From Haliclona indistincta (Eukaryota; Porifera; Demospongiae; Haplosclerida; Chalinidae): a DNA stretch of 64,000 nucleotides. A program made the translations under genes and the position numbers. The notes beneath the pieces are model-generated. The model made no database searches. It saw nothing but the letters and a program-made list of their open reading frames with translations, and was not told the origin of the DNA. Below, piece by piece: positions 22,001-33,000 of the stretch (position 1 is the first letter of the stretch; each line of letters begins with the position of its first letter). The stretch spans positions 4,197,152 through 4,261,151 of the forward strand of contig OZ024784.1 of NCBI GenBank assembly GCA_964017065.1, read 5' to 3'.

Positions 22001-22132
22001 GATGATTCGCGATCGCTCTCGGTTCTTCTGCAAAAGGCATGGACAGTTTTAAATTCGCAGCATTCGACAGCAAAATGCATCGCAATACTTCATTCAGCGA
22101 ACGCAATAATCGTAATTATCTTCAAGTTCAAG

Positions 22133-22942
22133 ATGATGATGGACGAGTTTCCAGGTGGATGGCCATTTTCTGCCACACGCTCGCCGAGCTGGCTAAATCC
22201 TCGCAGCAGCACGTATATGGAACCTCAATACAATTACTACTATCCCCGTCACAGGAGTTTCAATGATCACTTTAGCCCCTTTGGGTGGGATCCCATTTAT
22301 GCCGATGGTCTTCCTCTCACCAGAAGAAAACCAAAACATCCATCAGCACAGAACAGGAGAATGCAACAGAACAAGAAACCAAACACTAACATGCCAGCTT
22401 CTATGAAGCAGCCTAAGCCCGAGGACAATATGTCAACGACAGCTATGGAGAGTGACCAACTGAATGTAACTCCTATTACTCCTGAGATGGTGCTGCCAAG
22501 CAGCCCTAGTGCTACTGAGTCAGTGTCCAGTGAAAATAATAAAGAACCAACTGATTTTTTGAATGATGAACTAGAGTCCGGCTTACTTTCCAGTGATGAT
22601 GCTAGAGTGGACACTACCAATTCTCCAACTGCTTCTCAACATTCTAATGAGGACGAACAAGATCATGTGCTTTCAAAAGATGTTGAGGATTGTTTAGCAG
22701 CTGTAGAAGGAGTGAAGCAAAAAGCAGAGCAACTAAAAGAACAAGTGAACAGTTTTGCTGGACAGAAAGGGACCAAGGAGTTTGTCTTTCTTGACGAGAG
22801 TCTGCTCAGTCTACTATTGGAGTTAGATAAAGTAGAGACCATGGGTTGTACTGACATCAGACAGGCACGCAAGACAACAGTACTGATGATTCAAGAACTC
22901 CACAGCATACTAGAATCTAGAGCAGTGAACAATGTTAACTAG
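22133..22942 (+). CDS. BAG-domain protein (BAG3-like, WW domain absent)
   Basis: Intronless frame of 269 aa. BAG domains bind the Hsp70/Hsc70 ATPase domain and act as nucleotide exchange factors. The C-terminal BAG domain (about residues 185-265) includes [36 protein letters not shown] and [13 protein letters not shown]. The N-terminal two thirds are Pro/Gln/Ser-rich with a Tyr-rich stretch ([13 protein letters not shown]) and HFSPFGWDP, but no WW domain. The BAG portion is almost the same as in the next gene while the rest is unrelated, pointing to tandem duplication. The ATG at 22133 starts with three in-frame Met in a row; an out-of-frame ATG at 22039 could act as an upstream ORF. Confidence 0.8.
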   Translation: MMMDEFPGGWPFSATRSPSWLNPRSSTYMEPQYNYYYPRHRSFNDHFSPFGWDPIYADGLPLTRRKPKHPSAQNRRMQQNKKPNTNMPASMKQPKPEDNMSTTAMESDQLNVTPITPEMVLPSSPSATESVSSENNKEPTDFLNDELESGLLSSDDARVDTTNSPTASQHSNEDEQDHVLSKDVEDCLAAVEGVKQKAEQLKEQVNSFAGQKGTKEFVFLDESLLSLLLELDKVETMGCTDIRQARKTTVLMIQELHSILESRAVNNVN

Positions 22943-23040
22943 TTCACTTGTTATTGCAAAAAACATACAATCATTATTCATATCAACTAGGGAAGGGCGG
23001 GGCTTTATTGTTGATATATACCTCGATATATTATACTACG

Positions 23041-23541
23041 ATGGCTACTGCTTGTCTAGCGCCTCAAGACGTCAACTTACCTCCATACTGGGAGATGAAA
23101 CGAGACCCTTATACCGGATGGCCTTTCTTTGTTGATCATTTTAATCGCACAACGACCTGGGATGATCCTCGTTGGACTCCAGCTAGCCGAGAGGCTGCTC
23201 AAACAGAATCGACTGTACACGAAACTTCACATAGCAACATCCGTACAGTCACAGCAGCTCTGGCTCAGCGAAAGAATGTTAAGGAAATTGAACAACGTTT
23301 AGAAACTGTACAGCACATAACGGCTAGAGCTGAGCAAGTAAGGCTAAGAGTGAATTCCTTTGTTGGACAGAAAAGGAGCAAGGAGTTTCTCTTTCTTGAC
23401 GAAACTCTGCTCAGTCTACTATTGGAGCTAGATAAGATAGAGACCATGGGCTGTACTGACATCAGACAAGCACGCAAGACAACAATACTGATGATTCAAG
23501 AACTCCACAGTACGCTAGAATCTAGAGCAGTGAATCACTGA
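23041..23541 (+). CDS. WW-BAG protein (BAG3-like)
   Basis: Intronless, 166 aa. N-terminal WW domain (about residues 12-45): [20 protein letters not shown] then [12 protein letters not shown], very close to the BAG3 WW (GWE...[17 protein letters not shown]). The C-terminal BAG domain spans about residues 85-163 ([20 protein letters not shown]). WW plus BAG in one chain is the BAG3 architecture; the human protein is longer, with IPV motifs and a PXXP region that are missing here. The start is the ATG at 23041, only 98 bp after the stop of the preceding BAG gene; the gap holds TATATA-like sequence that could be a promoter. BAG3 links Hsp70 to HspB and selective autophagy. Confidence 0.85.
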   Translation: MATACLAPQDVNLPPYWEMKRDPYTGWPFFVDHFNRTTTWDDPRWTPASREAAQTESTVHETSHSNIRTVTAALAQRKNVKEIEQRLETVQHITARAEQVRLRVNSFVGQKRSKEFLFLDETLLSLLLELDKIETMGCTDIRQARKTTILMIQELHSTLESRAVNH

Positions 23542-23628
23542 GACGAGCCCGAGCTGACAACATGCTTTTTATTAATTTTTATTCATTTTGAATCATTACA
23601 AAGTCACTTGGGAATCTCTACCAGTTGT

Positions 23629-24692
23629 CTATACTGAAATCATCAATATAAACAGGGCCAATAGTGTAATTAGTGATGAAAGCTGTTGATTGATAGTAGA
23701 TTGACCACCACTGAGTAGATGAGCTGGACACATTAAGGGCTGAGGGGCTAATGTCTCAGGGAAAAATAAATTTTGAACAGCTACTTGGTTCGGGTTTGTA
23801 GAATTGACAGGAAAGTACGGAACAAAGCACTGCCTGTTCCTGTCGTTCTCACTGTAACTGGAGTAGAAGAATGATGGTCCCCACAGTTGGTTACAGATGC
23901 CTTTCGAATTGTTGTAGACCTCTCTGCAGGAAGGTCATTAGTGTAACTGCTACAATGCCATGTGTACAATGTTTGGCACACATGTATGGTCATTTTGTTA
24001 GATAATGAAATGTAATGCAACCTACCTGTATGTCCTACATTTAGCATTATCTGGACATGTATTAGAATCATTCAAGTATACCCAGTCAGTGATCCAGTTG
24101 GTAACACATGTTGTATCATTCTCACAAGCATCAAACCACCTATCACAGAACTCATGGCAAAGAGGCAAGTTACCAAAAGCACTTGGAAAATTTCTTTCAA
24201 AGTGTGCCACATTTGGAGAGCATCTGTCAAGCAGGAAGAGAATATTGTTGGCAATAGGAAATTATGATGGTTAAAAGATAGTAGTCATTCAGTACAAGAA
24301 GCCAATAGCATCAATACCTGTAGAAGCATTCAATCTGCACAAAAAACTCTTGGCACGATTTAGAGAGGTTGCCACATCTATTCCAATGGAATCCATCAAT
24401 ATTGGTGACAGTAGCCCTAGCAAGCTGCTGAGTGAAGTTAGCACTACAACAAGCCCCATCCTTCCATTGATGACAAGCCTCATACTGTGCATTCTCGGGT
24501 TCTGGATGAGGAGAATCTTTATGGTTGGGACCAGGAAGACAAGAGTCTACAAAAGAGCAAAATAGATTAACAAATTTAAGCTCCAGAATTCAACTTACTG
24601 TTTCTGAAGGCGACATTACTGCCACACAGCTGCGCGGAGCAAGCACCAAACAGTCCTGCCATCAGAACCATGGAAAGTGTAGCAGGATGCAT
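23629..24692 (-). CDS. Folate-receptor-family protein, probably GPI-anchored
   Basis: Four exons: 24599-24692, 24318-24546, 24026-24223, 23629-23923; 271 aa. The last exon has no ATG and was found by phase 2 continuity. Seen: a signal peptide (MHPATLSMVLMAGLFGACSA), cysteine-rich body with ACCSANFTQQL, HWNRCGNLSKSCQEFFVQIE, CSPNVAHFERNF, PLCHEFCDRWFDACENDTTC and NWITDW, then EVYNNSKGICNQLWGPSFFY and CFVPYFPVNSTNPNQVAVQN, following the folate receptor alpha order (C.P.L.PW, PLC..DC..WW.DC...YTC, NP.E.VA). A hydrophobic C-terminus (LITLLALFILMISV) fits a GPI-attachment signal. The ligand could be folate, riboflavin or something else; many invertebrate members are uncharacterised. Confidence 0.85.
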
Positions 24693-24928
24693 TTTCGACT
24701 AGCGAGTATAGTTCGAGCTAGATAACGAGTAGTGCTAAACTGCGTGTTGTTAACTATAGCAGGGCTGCATGTGGTAAGCTTTTATAATAATTTTTATTAA
24801 GCTTATCATAATGAATAAGCTAACTGACCACGCCTTGTTCATAGACACACCTACTTCAAAAGGATAGAGATCGAGACACGTACGTACACATCACAGAAAA
24901 CGAAGTACGTGGCATCCGTTCGCCGCCA

Positions 24929-25736
24929 ATGGTAAGCTTTGAGTGCTATTAGGTAAAGTTTTTTACTTTCTTATCTTTTTAGATACGGTTCATCTTGATC
25001 CAAAACCGCGCGGGCAAGACCCGCCTTGCCAAATGGTACATGCACTTTGATGACGACGAGAAGCAAAAGTTGATAGAAGAAGTGCACGCTATTGTCACTG
25101 TGCGTGATTCTAAATACACCAACTTTGTCGCGGTAAGAATGACGCACGGTACACAACATACTTATTTATCACATTCGCAGTTTCGAAACTTCAAAATTGT
25201 GTACCGTCGTTATGCTGGTCTATATTTCTGTATTTGTGTCGACTTAGAAGACAACAATCTTTCCTACTTGGAGGCAATCCATAATTTTGTTGAGGTATGA
25301 TTGCTATTTTTGAGTCACACGAGGTCCGATCATTTTTTTCAGGTTCTCAACGAGTATTTTCATAATGTGTGTGAGCTTGATTTAGTATTCAACTTCTACA
25401 AGGTATGCTTATACACATGTTTTGGTGTGAACTCTCATCTTGATGTTACACGATCGGTTGATGGTCTAAATGTTGTAGTACAAATTTAAGATGCAAACAA
25501 TGGAGTGCTACAAGGTTTTCTAACTCAAATCAGTGCTGCTTAGTTGTATTCTCTGAAATCATTTTTTGAGTTCACACCGAAACATGCATACTCTCCATGA
25601 TCAATAATAGTGATACTGGCTTCTTCTGTCTCAGGTCTATGCGGTGGTAGATGAGATGTTTCTAGCAGGAGAAATTAGAGAAACCAGCCAGTCCAAAGTC
25701 CTTCAACAGCTTCAAGTACTCAATGGACTGGACTAA
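24929..25736 (+). CDS. AP2S1: AP-2 complex subunit sigma
   Basis: Five exons: 24929-24931, 24983-25132, 25181-25294, 25343-25402, 25635-25736; 142 aa, identical in length to human AP2S1. The first coding exon is only the ATG, followed by a 51-nt intron. The small sigma chain is part of the AP-2 core and helps bind dileucine cargo signals in clathrin endocytosis at the plasma membrane. Seen: [77 protein letters not shown] and [19 protein letters not shown], nearly invariant in animals. AP2-specific residues favour AP2 over AP1/3 sigma. Intron 4 carries an inverted-repeat element. Confidence 0.98.
25413..25590. mobile_element. Foldback element in AP2S1 intron 4
   Basis: ACATGTTTTGGTGTGAACTC near 25417 and the reverse complement ACATGTTTCGGTGTGAACTC near 25567-25587 bound about 175 bp with no coding content. 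The arm also appears at 11539 in AP4M1 intron 13. Confidence 0.55.
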
Positions 25737-25854
25737 GTCTCTCTAACATGGGTTACAAAATTATAGTATCGCGCACGCTTCATGTAGGATAATTTTTTTA
25801 GCTCAACTTTTATGATCTGTTATACAATACAATGAATGAAATGAAACACAATAG

Positions 25855-26856
25855 TTAAGGTAGTGCATTGAGGAGTAGTTGTTTGCTAGCTGGAACTAAT
25901 GATTCAGGAAAGTCAATTTCAAATGTGACCAATAGATCACCTCTGAGATGTGGAGATTTCTTTTTTGGTAGACCATGACCTGGTATTGTTAGAACAGTCT
26001 TTGGGCTGATAATACCAGGGAGTACAAGTCCTACATTACTGCCGGTCAGTGTTGGTATTGATATCTGTGAACCTTCTCCAAGAAGAGCTTCTTTTAGCGA
26101 AATTCTTTTGATGTATTTAAGATCGTCTCCTTCTCTCGTGAACAGAGAATGTGGTTTTTGTTTGATGGTGAAGATTATGTCTGCTGGAGTGTGTCCAAGG
26201 ACTTGGTCGCCTTCTTCTGGAAATGTAATCTTTGTTCCTTCTTTCCATCCTGGTTTGATGTCAACTGTCAAAATTTTTGCTTCTCTTCGAGTTGTTCCAT
26301 CTGGACACACAACTTGCTTGTTGATTTTGAGCTTTTTTGAGCAACCGATGGACAAGTCTTCAAGTGAGACGCATAGATCTCTGTGAATAGGTTTGTCTTT
26401 AGTCGACCTCCTTGATCCGTAGTTCTCAAAGTCCATAGATTCAAAACCAAATGGGTTGCCACCGCTCATATAGCTGACCTTTGGACCGCCAGCTCTTGAA
26501 CTCGTGGTAAATCCGCCAAATCCTCCAAACATGTCTCCACCTGGCACGTGACCACCAGAGCTGCTGAAAAATTTCGAAAATACTTCGAAAGGGTCCCCGG
26601 CAAAAGAACCTCCAGAAAATCCACCACCAGCGCCGCCTTTTAGGCCCTCCTCTCCGTACGTGTCGTAAGTACTTCGTTTCTTTGGATCACTGAGAACTTC
26701 GTAAGCCTCGGCAATTTCCTTAAATCGATCTTCAGCGCCACTCGACTTGTTTTTGTCTGGATGGTACTTGAGTGCCATTTTTCGATACGCCTTCTTTATA
26801 TCGTCCTCCGAGGCAGTCTTGCTGATGCCTAGCGTAGCATAGTAATCTTTCCCCAT
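25855..26856 (-). CDS. DnaJ/Hsp40 class B co-chaperone (DNAJB1/4/5-like)
   Basis: Intronless, 333 aa. J domain at residues 1-70 ([20 protein letters not shown]) with the HPD motif in KYHPDKNK, which stimulates Hsp70 ATPase. A Gly/Phe-rich linker ([20 protein letters not shown]) covers about 75-150, and two C-terminal beta-barrel substrate-binding domains follow ([56 protein letters not shown]). There is no zinc-finger, so it is class B and not DNAJA. Length and order match DNAJB1 (340 aa). The lack of introns is common in heat-inducible genes, and the promoter carries two perfect HSEs. Confidence 0.96.
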   Translation of the reverse strand: MGKDYYATLGISKTASEDDIKKAYRKMALKYHPDKNKSSGAEDRFKEIAEAYEVLSDPKKRSTYDTYGEEGLKGGAGGGFSGGSFAGDPFEVFSKFFSSSGGHVPGGDMFGGFGGFTTSSRAGGPKVSYMSGGNPFGFESMDFENYGSRRSTKDKPIHRDLCVSLEDLSIGCSKKLKINKQVVCPDGTTRREAKILTVDIKPGWKEGTKITFPEEGDQVLGHTPADIIFTIKQKPHSLFTREGDDLKYIKRISLKEALLGEGSQISIPTLTGSNVGLVLPGIISPKTVLTIPGHGLPKKKSPHLRGDLLVTFEIDFPESLVPASKQLLLNALP

Positions 26857-26929
26857 GATGACGGCTAAGGAGTTGGTCTAGCAATATTAGGCTTGAGTTT
26901 CAATACGAAATGAATTGCTAAGTGTCAGA

Positions 26930-26934
26930 TTATA
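26930..26934 (-). promoter_or_regulatory. TATA box of DNAJB gene
   Basis: CTTATAATC on the minus strand, about 75 bp before the ATG and about 20 bp downstream of the nearer HSE, a typical position for a TATA box in heat-shock genes. Confidence 0.5.
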
Positions 26935-26950
26935 AGGGCTTGATGCATGT

Positions 26951-27013
26951 TTCTAGAACGTTCATGTGTTAGTGTAGATTTTCCGGATCACCCCTTTCTT
27001 TTCCAGAAGATTC
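26951..27013. promoter_or_regulatory. Two perfect heat-shock elements
   Basis: TTCTAGAACGTTC at 26951-26963 and TTCCAGAAGATTC at 27001-27013 each fit TTCnnGAAnnTTC without mismatch. They are 38 bp apart, 95-157 bp upstream of the DNAJB ATG and about 140 bp upstream of the divergent ALDH6A1 ATG. HSF binding is inferred from the consensus. Confidence 0.8.
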
Positions 27014-27151
27014 TCGCACGTGCACGTCACTGCACGTGTGTTTTTAAAATTTTTAATCAAAATTTTTTGAATAATTATTGTGAGGCGGGGCTGGTTGAGT
27101 CACGTGATAATTATACCAGCAAACCCTGAGCAAGTTTCATTGTAAAGAAAG

Positions 27152-29640
27152 ATGTTGTCTATTCGCGCCTTCCCCAAGGTACTCGACAAGCTAGTAATAC
27201 TTTCCACCATTATTTTTCTATCAGGGCTTGCAGTTTGCTTCCAGGAGCTTATCTGGCAGTGCAATAGTAAGTTATGATGCATTAGTAAAGCTCCACCCTA
27301 TTTCTCCTCCTCCAGCCTACAACTAAACTGTTCATTAATGGAAAGTTTGTGGATTCCAAAACTGACAAATGGATCAACAACTATAATCCTGTTGGTGCTT
27401 GTCTGTTTATTGTTATCATCGTTGTGTGTACTTTCTGATTTTAGGCGACCAATGAGATTGTTACCAAGGTACCATGTGCTACTCAGGGCGAGATGAAGGC
27501 AGCTGTTGATGCTGCCTCAGCAGCATTCCCAGCATGGCGGGATACCAGCATTCTTAGCCGTCAGCAAGTGATGTTCCGTCTTCAACATCTCATCCGCAAC
27601 AAAATGGTAAGACCAGTACTACTGCTCACTACATGCTGTACTAAATTGTCTACCTATTCATACATACCATTGTGTCATAATGCAGTCATTGTATATTCTT
27701 ATTCAGAAAGAACTAGCTGCCAATATCACAGAGGAACAAGGAAAGACTTTAGCTGATGCTGAGGGAGATGTTCTTCGTGGTCTCCGTAAGTTGCTTCTCT
27801 CATAACACTACTTGCTCTTCTCCCTGTCCATTTCAGAGGTGGTTGAGCACTGCTGCTCTATTACTAGTCTACAGCTTGGAGAGACTCTGGGCTCAGTTAC
27901 TAAAGATATGGATACATACACTTACCGTGAACCTCTTGGTGTGTGTGCTGGCATTGTACCCTTCAATTTCCCAGCAATGATACCACTCTGGGTACGCAAT
28001 TACCTATTTTAGGAGCTTTCAAAATTCACTTCACTACTTTTAGTATTCATGTTATTGCATAATATCCTCAGTTAGCGCATGTAGTGTCATGCATACAGGT
28101 TGTCATGTCTGTTTATTTGTTTGTCTGTTGTACATCCTCTGTGTAGATGTTTCCAATGGCTCTTGTGTGTGGCAATACCTATGTCATCAAGCCCAGTGAG
28201 CAGGACCCAGGAGCATGCATGGAGCTAGTTGGATTGGCTCAACAGGCTGGAGTGCCAGATGGTGTTGTCAATGTGATTCACGGCACAAAGGACGGTATGC
28301 TCAAGCTAACTTATTGCCTTTATCACCAATGTTTGTTTGCTATTATAGCTGTTGACTTCGTTTGTGATGACCCTAGCATCAGGGCGATATCTTTTGTTGG
28401 CAGCGATCGTGTTGGAAAGTACATCTATGAACGTGGAACAGCTAACGGAAAGAGAGTCCAGTCTAACATGGTGTGTCTGCATGTAGCCATTATTGAAACT
28501 GTTACTGTATTGCTGTGTAGGGAGCTAAGAATCATGGTGTTGTAATGCCCGATGCTAACAAGGAACACACCATCAATCAGGTTGGTCATATGCCGAGTGA
28601 TAAAGGCTTAATACCTGGCTACTTTACAGCTTGTTGGTGCTGCATTTGGAGCTGCAGGTCAGCGCTGCATGGCTCTCTCCACTGCTGTGTTTGTTGGCAA
28701 AGCGAAAGAGTGGATCCCTGAAATTATAGAGAAAGCTAAGACCTTGAAGGTCAATGCTGGTGAGCTTGAGTACTAGGTAGTTTTTACAAAATTCAATTTT
28801 ATTGTATTGCAGGTGCTGAACCAGGAGCTGATTTGGGACCACTTATTTCACCTGAAGCAAAACAACGTGTTCATGATCTGGTACAGAGTGGTCTAGATGA
28901 AGGAGCTAATGTGAGTAGGTACTAGTTTATGTATGTTGGTAATATTGCTTTTATTGTGTTAGGTTCCACTGGATGGTCGTAATGTCAAAGTGGACGGATA
29001 CGAAAAAGGAAACTTTGTAGGACCAACTGTCCTAACTGATGTCAAGGTATGTGTATCCACAATTTACATCTAACGGTATTTTTCTCTCCAGCCAAACATG
29101 CGATGCTACACTGAGGAAATCTTTGGACCAGTTCTAGTAGCAATGAATGCCGAAAACCTTGACGAGGTATTTCTACTGACCTGTTTCGTTTCTTGCTTTT
29201 ATTGTTACGTGCAGGCTATCAATATCATCAATGACAACCCTTATGGTAATGGAACCGCAATTTTTACTCGTTCAGGAGCAACTGCTAGGAAGTTTCAGAA
29301 CGAAGTTGATGTGGGGCAGGTACACTCGCGCGTGTGTGTGTTGAATGGTAAACGGTATCTATATCACACATGTATGTAGGTTGGTATCAATGTACCAATT
29401 CCTGTACCATTGCCCATGTTCTCATTCACTGGATCTCGAGGCTCATTCCGGGGTGATGTGAACTTTTATGGAAAACAGGTATGAAAAATTAATAATGTAA
29501 TTTGCTTGTCTTCATATAGCTGCCCACTCTGTCGTCTCCAGGGTATTCAATTCTATACTCAGATGAAGACTATCACTAGTCTATGGAAGGAGGAAGATGC
29601 AGGTGGTGTGATGCCTACTGTCATGCCTACTATGAAGTGA
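27152..29640 (+). CDS. ALDH6A1: Methylmalonate-semialdehyde dehydrogenase (acylating), mitochondrial
   Basis: Sixteen exons (27152-27178, 27225-27266, 27316-27390, 27445-27606, 27707-27785, 27837-27991, 28147-28294, 28349-28470, 28521-28580, 28630-28759, 28813-28910, 28963-29046, 29092-29166, 29215-29319, 29380-29478, 29542-29640); 519 aa against 535 in human. It converts methylmalonate/malonate semialdehyde plus CoA and NAD to propionyl-/acetyl-CoA in valine and pyrimidine catabolism. Seen: a basic N-terminus without acids (mitochondrial targeting), [72 protein letters not shown], the catalytic [12 protein letters not shown], and [20 protein letters not shown] near the end, which is characteristic of this subfamily. 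Confidence 0.97.
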
Positions 29641-30069
29641 AACAATCTTTAGTGACTCCATAATAAAATTATTATTCTGCTCCAATTGTTGATCTGTACT
29701 CAATATCATCATAATGTTCTAAAGTGATGCAGAGATGATTAGATCATGGCGTCACACTAGAGTGTGTCTATGTTTTTGTGGATTATTCAGTAGCATAATC
29801 ATACATAGGGCGCCATAATGTCGTAAGTTCATAGTACAATATCGTAATTACGTGTTTGTAAAATTAATTTTTGCCGGATATGGATTGTACTAACATGCCA
29901 TGCCCACTTATCGACCTACACTCATAACTTTTGGCGCTGCAGCTACAGAACACTCTCTTGTTACTGAGCTCTTTCTGCTACTTCAGTAAGTTCAGTTCGT
30001 GGCTCTGAACACCGTGATTTGTTTGTAACTGTGCGTGATAGTCTGTGAACGTGGCAGCTAGCGCGCGCG
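29641..30069. other. Intergenic stretch, ALDH6A1 3' end to RasGRP promoter
   Basis: AATAAA at about 29661 follows the ALDH6A1 stop. The rest is presumably the RasGRP promoter and 5' UTR; no further gene is visible. Confidence 0.5.
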
Positions 30070-33000
30070 ATGTCGCACAGCGAAGTCACTCTGAAGGATT
30101 TGCTGAGAGAAATGCTCTCAAAATTCGGTGAGTGTCATTACTGCTATTAGTAATCTCTTGTACACACACTCATTCACACGCTCTACTGATTTCTCACTCG
30201 ACACATGACTGTCGCACTCTCATTTATGCTGTCACTCATTGTCAACTATCTTCACACACGTATACTGTTTCTGTTCACATTATGCTACATGTTCTACCGG
30301 TTAATGTGAGAATGTGATTGAAGTTGTACATTTTTGAACAGCTTTGTCAGAAAACAAGCACTGATCACATTTCATTTCTGTTCGCAACTATGCAGAGAAT
30401 GACGAGTCTCCTAAAATGACTTCAAGCAACGACTTCAATCCGTCCTACCCAGAGGTACTGCTGATAGTGTTCAAATGGTTTATGAATGTTGAGGAAATTG
30501 CTCAACAACTTATCGACCAGTATCCTATCTACCATCCTTTGTTCCTTCTCTTTCAATTTCTCTTTTATAATCTCCTTCCAGTATGTATATGTACATGTGT
30601 TTCTTCCTGACTGTTGTCAGATACACAGCTGTAGTTTCCTGTCAGAATGAAGGTGGTAAAGTGCTTGCATGTCAGTCAAGGAAGAAAGCTGTTGCCAGGG
30701 CCTTCAAGTGAGTGTGTAAAGTATTTGACACATGAGGACAGCATGCAGTCCCTGTAAGGCTGCTAATATGGCTCTGATAGAGCTGGTTGATTAACAGTAT
30801 ACTTGCTAATAAGACTACCTCTGATGTTTGTGTACACACAGTTGGTATACAGACTCTGTTTAATCTGATTATGAGTAATTGTGGGAGTGATACCGTTACT
30901 CAGTGTGAAGTGGCTATGAAAATGTTGTGGTTGTTATCTGCACAGTAGCACATAGTGAGAGTGTTGATGCGAGTGTTTTGCACAGTGTTACAATGTGTCA
31001 CACTGGCTTTAACACAAAACTTACACAAGGAAAATTCATAGCCGGCATCTCTATCATGAAGGGACATTGTGGGTGTGTGGTTGTTTTCCTGATGATGTGC
31101 AAACATTACTGACTGTGTGTAGATGTGTCTAATGAACAGAATTTGTGTCGCCATACATATTATGTGTTGTGACTTTGTTGTTCCCGATCACACAAGATAG
31201 TAGTAGGCTCTGTTTCAAGGTCATACTGGTGTTGGGTGTGACTGTAGATTATAATATTATACTGACGTTTGTTACATAACTTTAAAAATTAAATTCGCTT
31301 TGATGTAAGTATGATTATTTTACTTGTAGGTTTTGGCAAACAGAGTTCAGTGAAGATTTTCAGAAATCAAAGAAGGAGATGAACCGTAAGTTGATCGTAC
31401 TGCAGCGTCTGATGGAAAACAGCGGTGATGCAGCTCTTTTGGAGTACATGCAGATTGACACACTGTGAGTAAAAGATTACGAGGAGGTTAGGTAGACAAT
31501 TCATTGTTTGTTCATAGAGCTGATGATCAGTGGGGAAGATCAAGCAGCTTCAAGGTGGGGACTCGAATCAAGCGTCGTGCAAGCTTTGGTTTTGATCAAA
31601 TGGAAGCTGAGGACCTCGCTCAAATACTCACTTCAATTGACTACAAACTGTTTAGAAGAGTGCCGGTACGTGTCTCCCCACCTCACTTTTCACCGCTTCC
31701 ACTCATCTTATTTATTGCTCTTTCTCTCTTTTGTTAGTTTCGTGAGTTCTGTGTGTATGCTCAAGCTGCTAAACTGAAGGATGACGAGACTAGTCGTATT
31801 GAGGAGTGCATTCACTTGTTCAATGGAATCACTATCTGGGTCGTGTGCAACATACTACGAGAGTACACTATGCTCAAACGTGCTGACATCATTGAGAAAT
31901 TCATCGACACAGCACGTGTAAGCTATGTTTTGAGTGTCTGTTGACTTGTCTGAAAAAATCTGGTAAAGCACACCAGTAGTGGGCATTAGGACATCTGTAG
32001 TTGTGGTTTAGTTGGAGTGATATTCTGTGATCATTTTTTTTGTTGAATTGTACAACTTGAACAGGTGTCTATGGCTTGTGTGTTTATGCATACCAGATGC
32101 TAGTAGTAGCTATGTGTGTAGTGACCAGTGGTTGTTATTGCCAGCATCATAGTGGGATGCATAACTTGTAAACAATTGTATGTATGTTATCGGATACTGT
32201 TTCTGTAGTGTATGGGTGCACTAATAATACAATTAGGTGTGTGGTTACTGTTTTATTACTCCCACAGCACTTGAGTGAAATGGGCAGCTACAACACTATG
32301 TTGGCTGTTGTGGGCGGCCTCAATCACTTCTCTATAAAGAGATTGCTACAAACTTGGAGCAAAGTGGATTCCAAGAGAAAAGACGTGAGCATGCATGCCA
32401 TACTTAACTCCTCCACCTTCATTTCTACTGTTAGGAGCTTGAGCGGTATGTTAGCTTTTTCTCTATGGAGAATAACTACAGTGTCTATCGACAGAGAGTT
32501 GTTCATTGCGTTCCTGGTGTGTTCCAGATGCCAGTACTGTGAGTAATAGTACTGTTTATAGTGCTCTTAATAATCAGTTATTTATCTAGTAAACACTAAG
32601 GTTCATGCACTTACTAGAATATTATTCATTCTTACTAGAATATTATTCATTCTTCTGCAACTAGGTCAGCTTTGTGTGTTTTTTTTTCAGGGGCATAGTG
32701 CTCAAAGATCTGATCGCAGTTGATGGACAGTCAAAGGACTACCTTGACAGAGAACACACTTCAGTCAACATATCCAAATACCAGAAATTGTGTGCTCATC
32801 TCACTCGTATAAGACAGTATCAAGTCACTTCGCCAGCGTTTCCTCCTGATACGGAGTGCATGTCTATCCTGCGAGCAGCTGTCACACAGAACCAGATGTC
32901 AGACGACGCTTTAGATGAACTCTCACAGGTGTGGTTTGGTAGTGTACGCTATCCGTGTGTTCACAGTGCCTGCTCTATCTTTGCAGACAAGAGAACCTCC

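Noticed and set aside
23781..24071. Frame ending VRTTGTGSALFRTFLSILQTRTK as the last exon of the folate receptor
   Set aside because: An alternative frame with acceptor CTGCAG|A gives EVYNNSKGICNQLW and a GPI-like tail that fit the family, whereas this frame does not.
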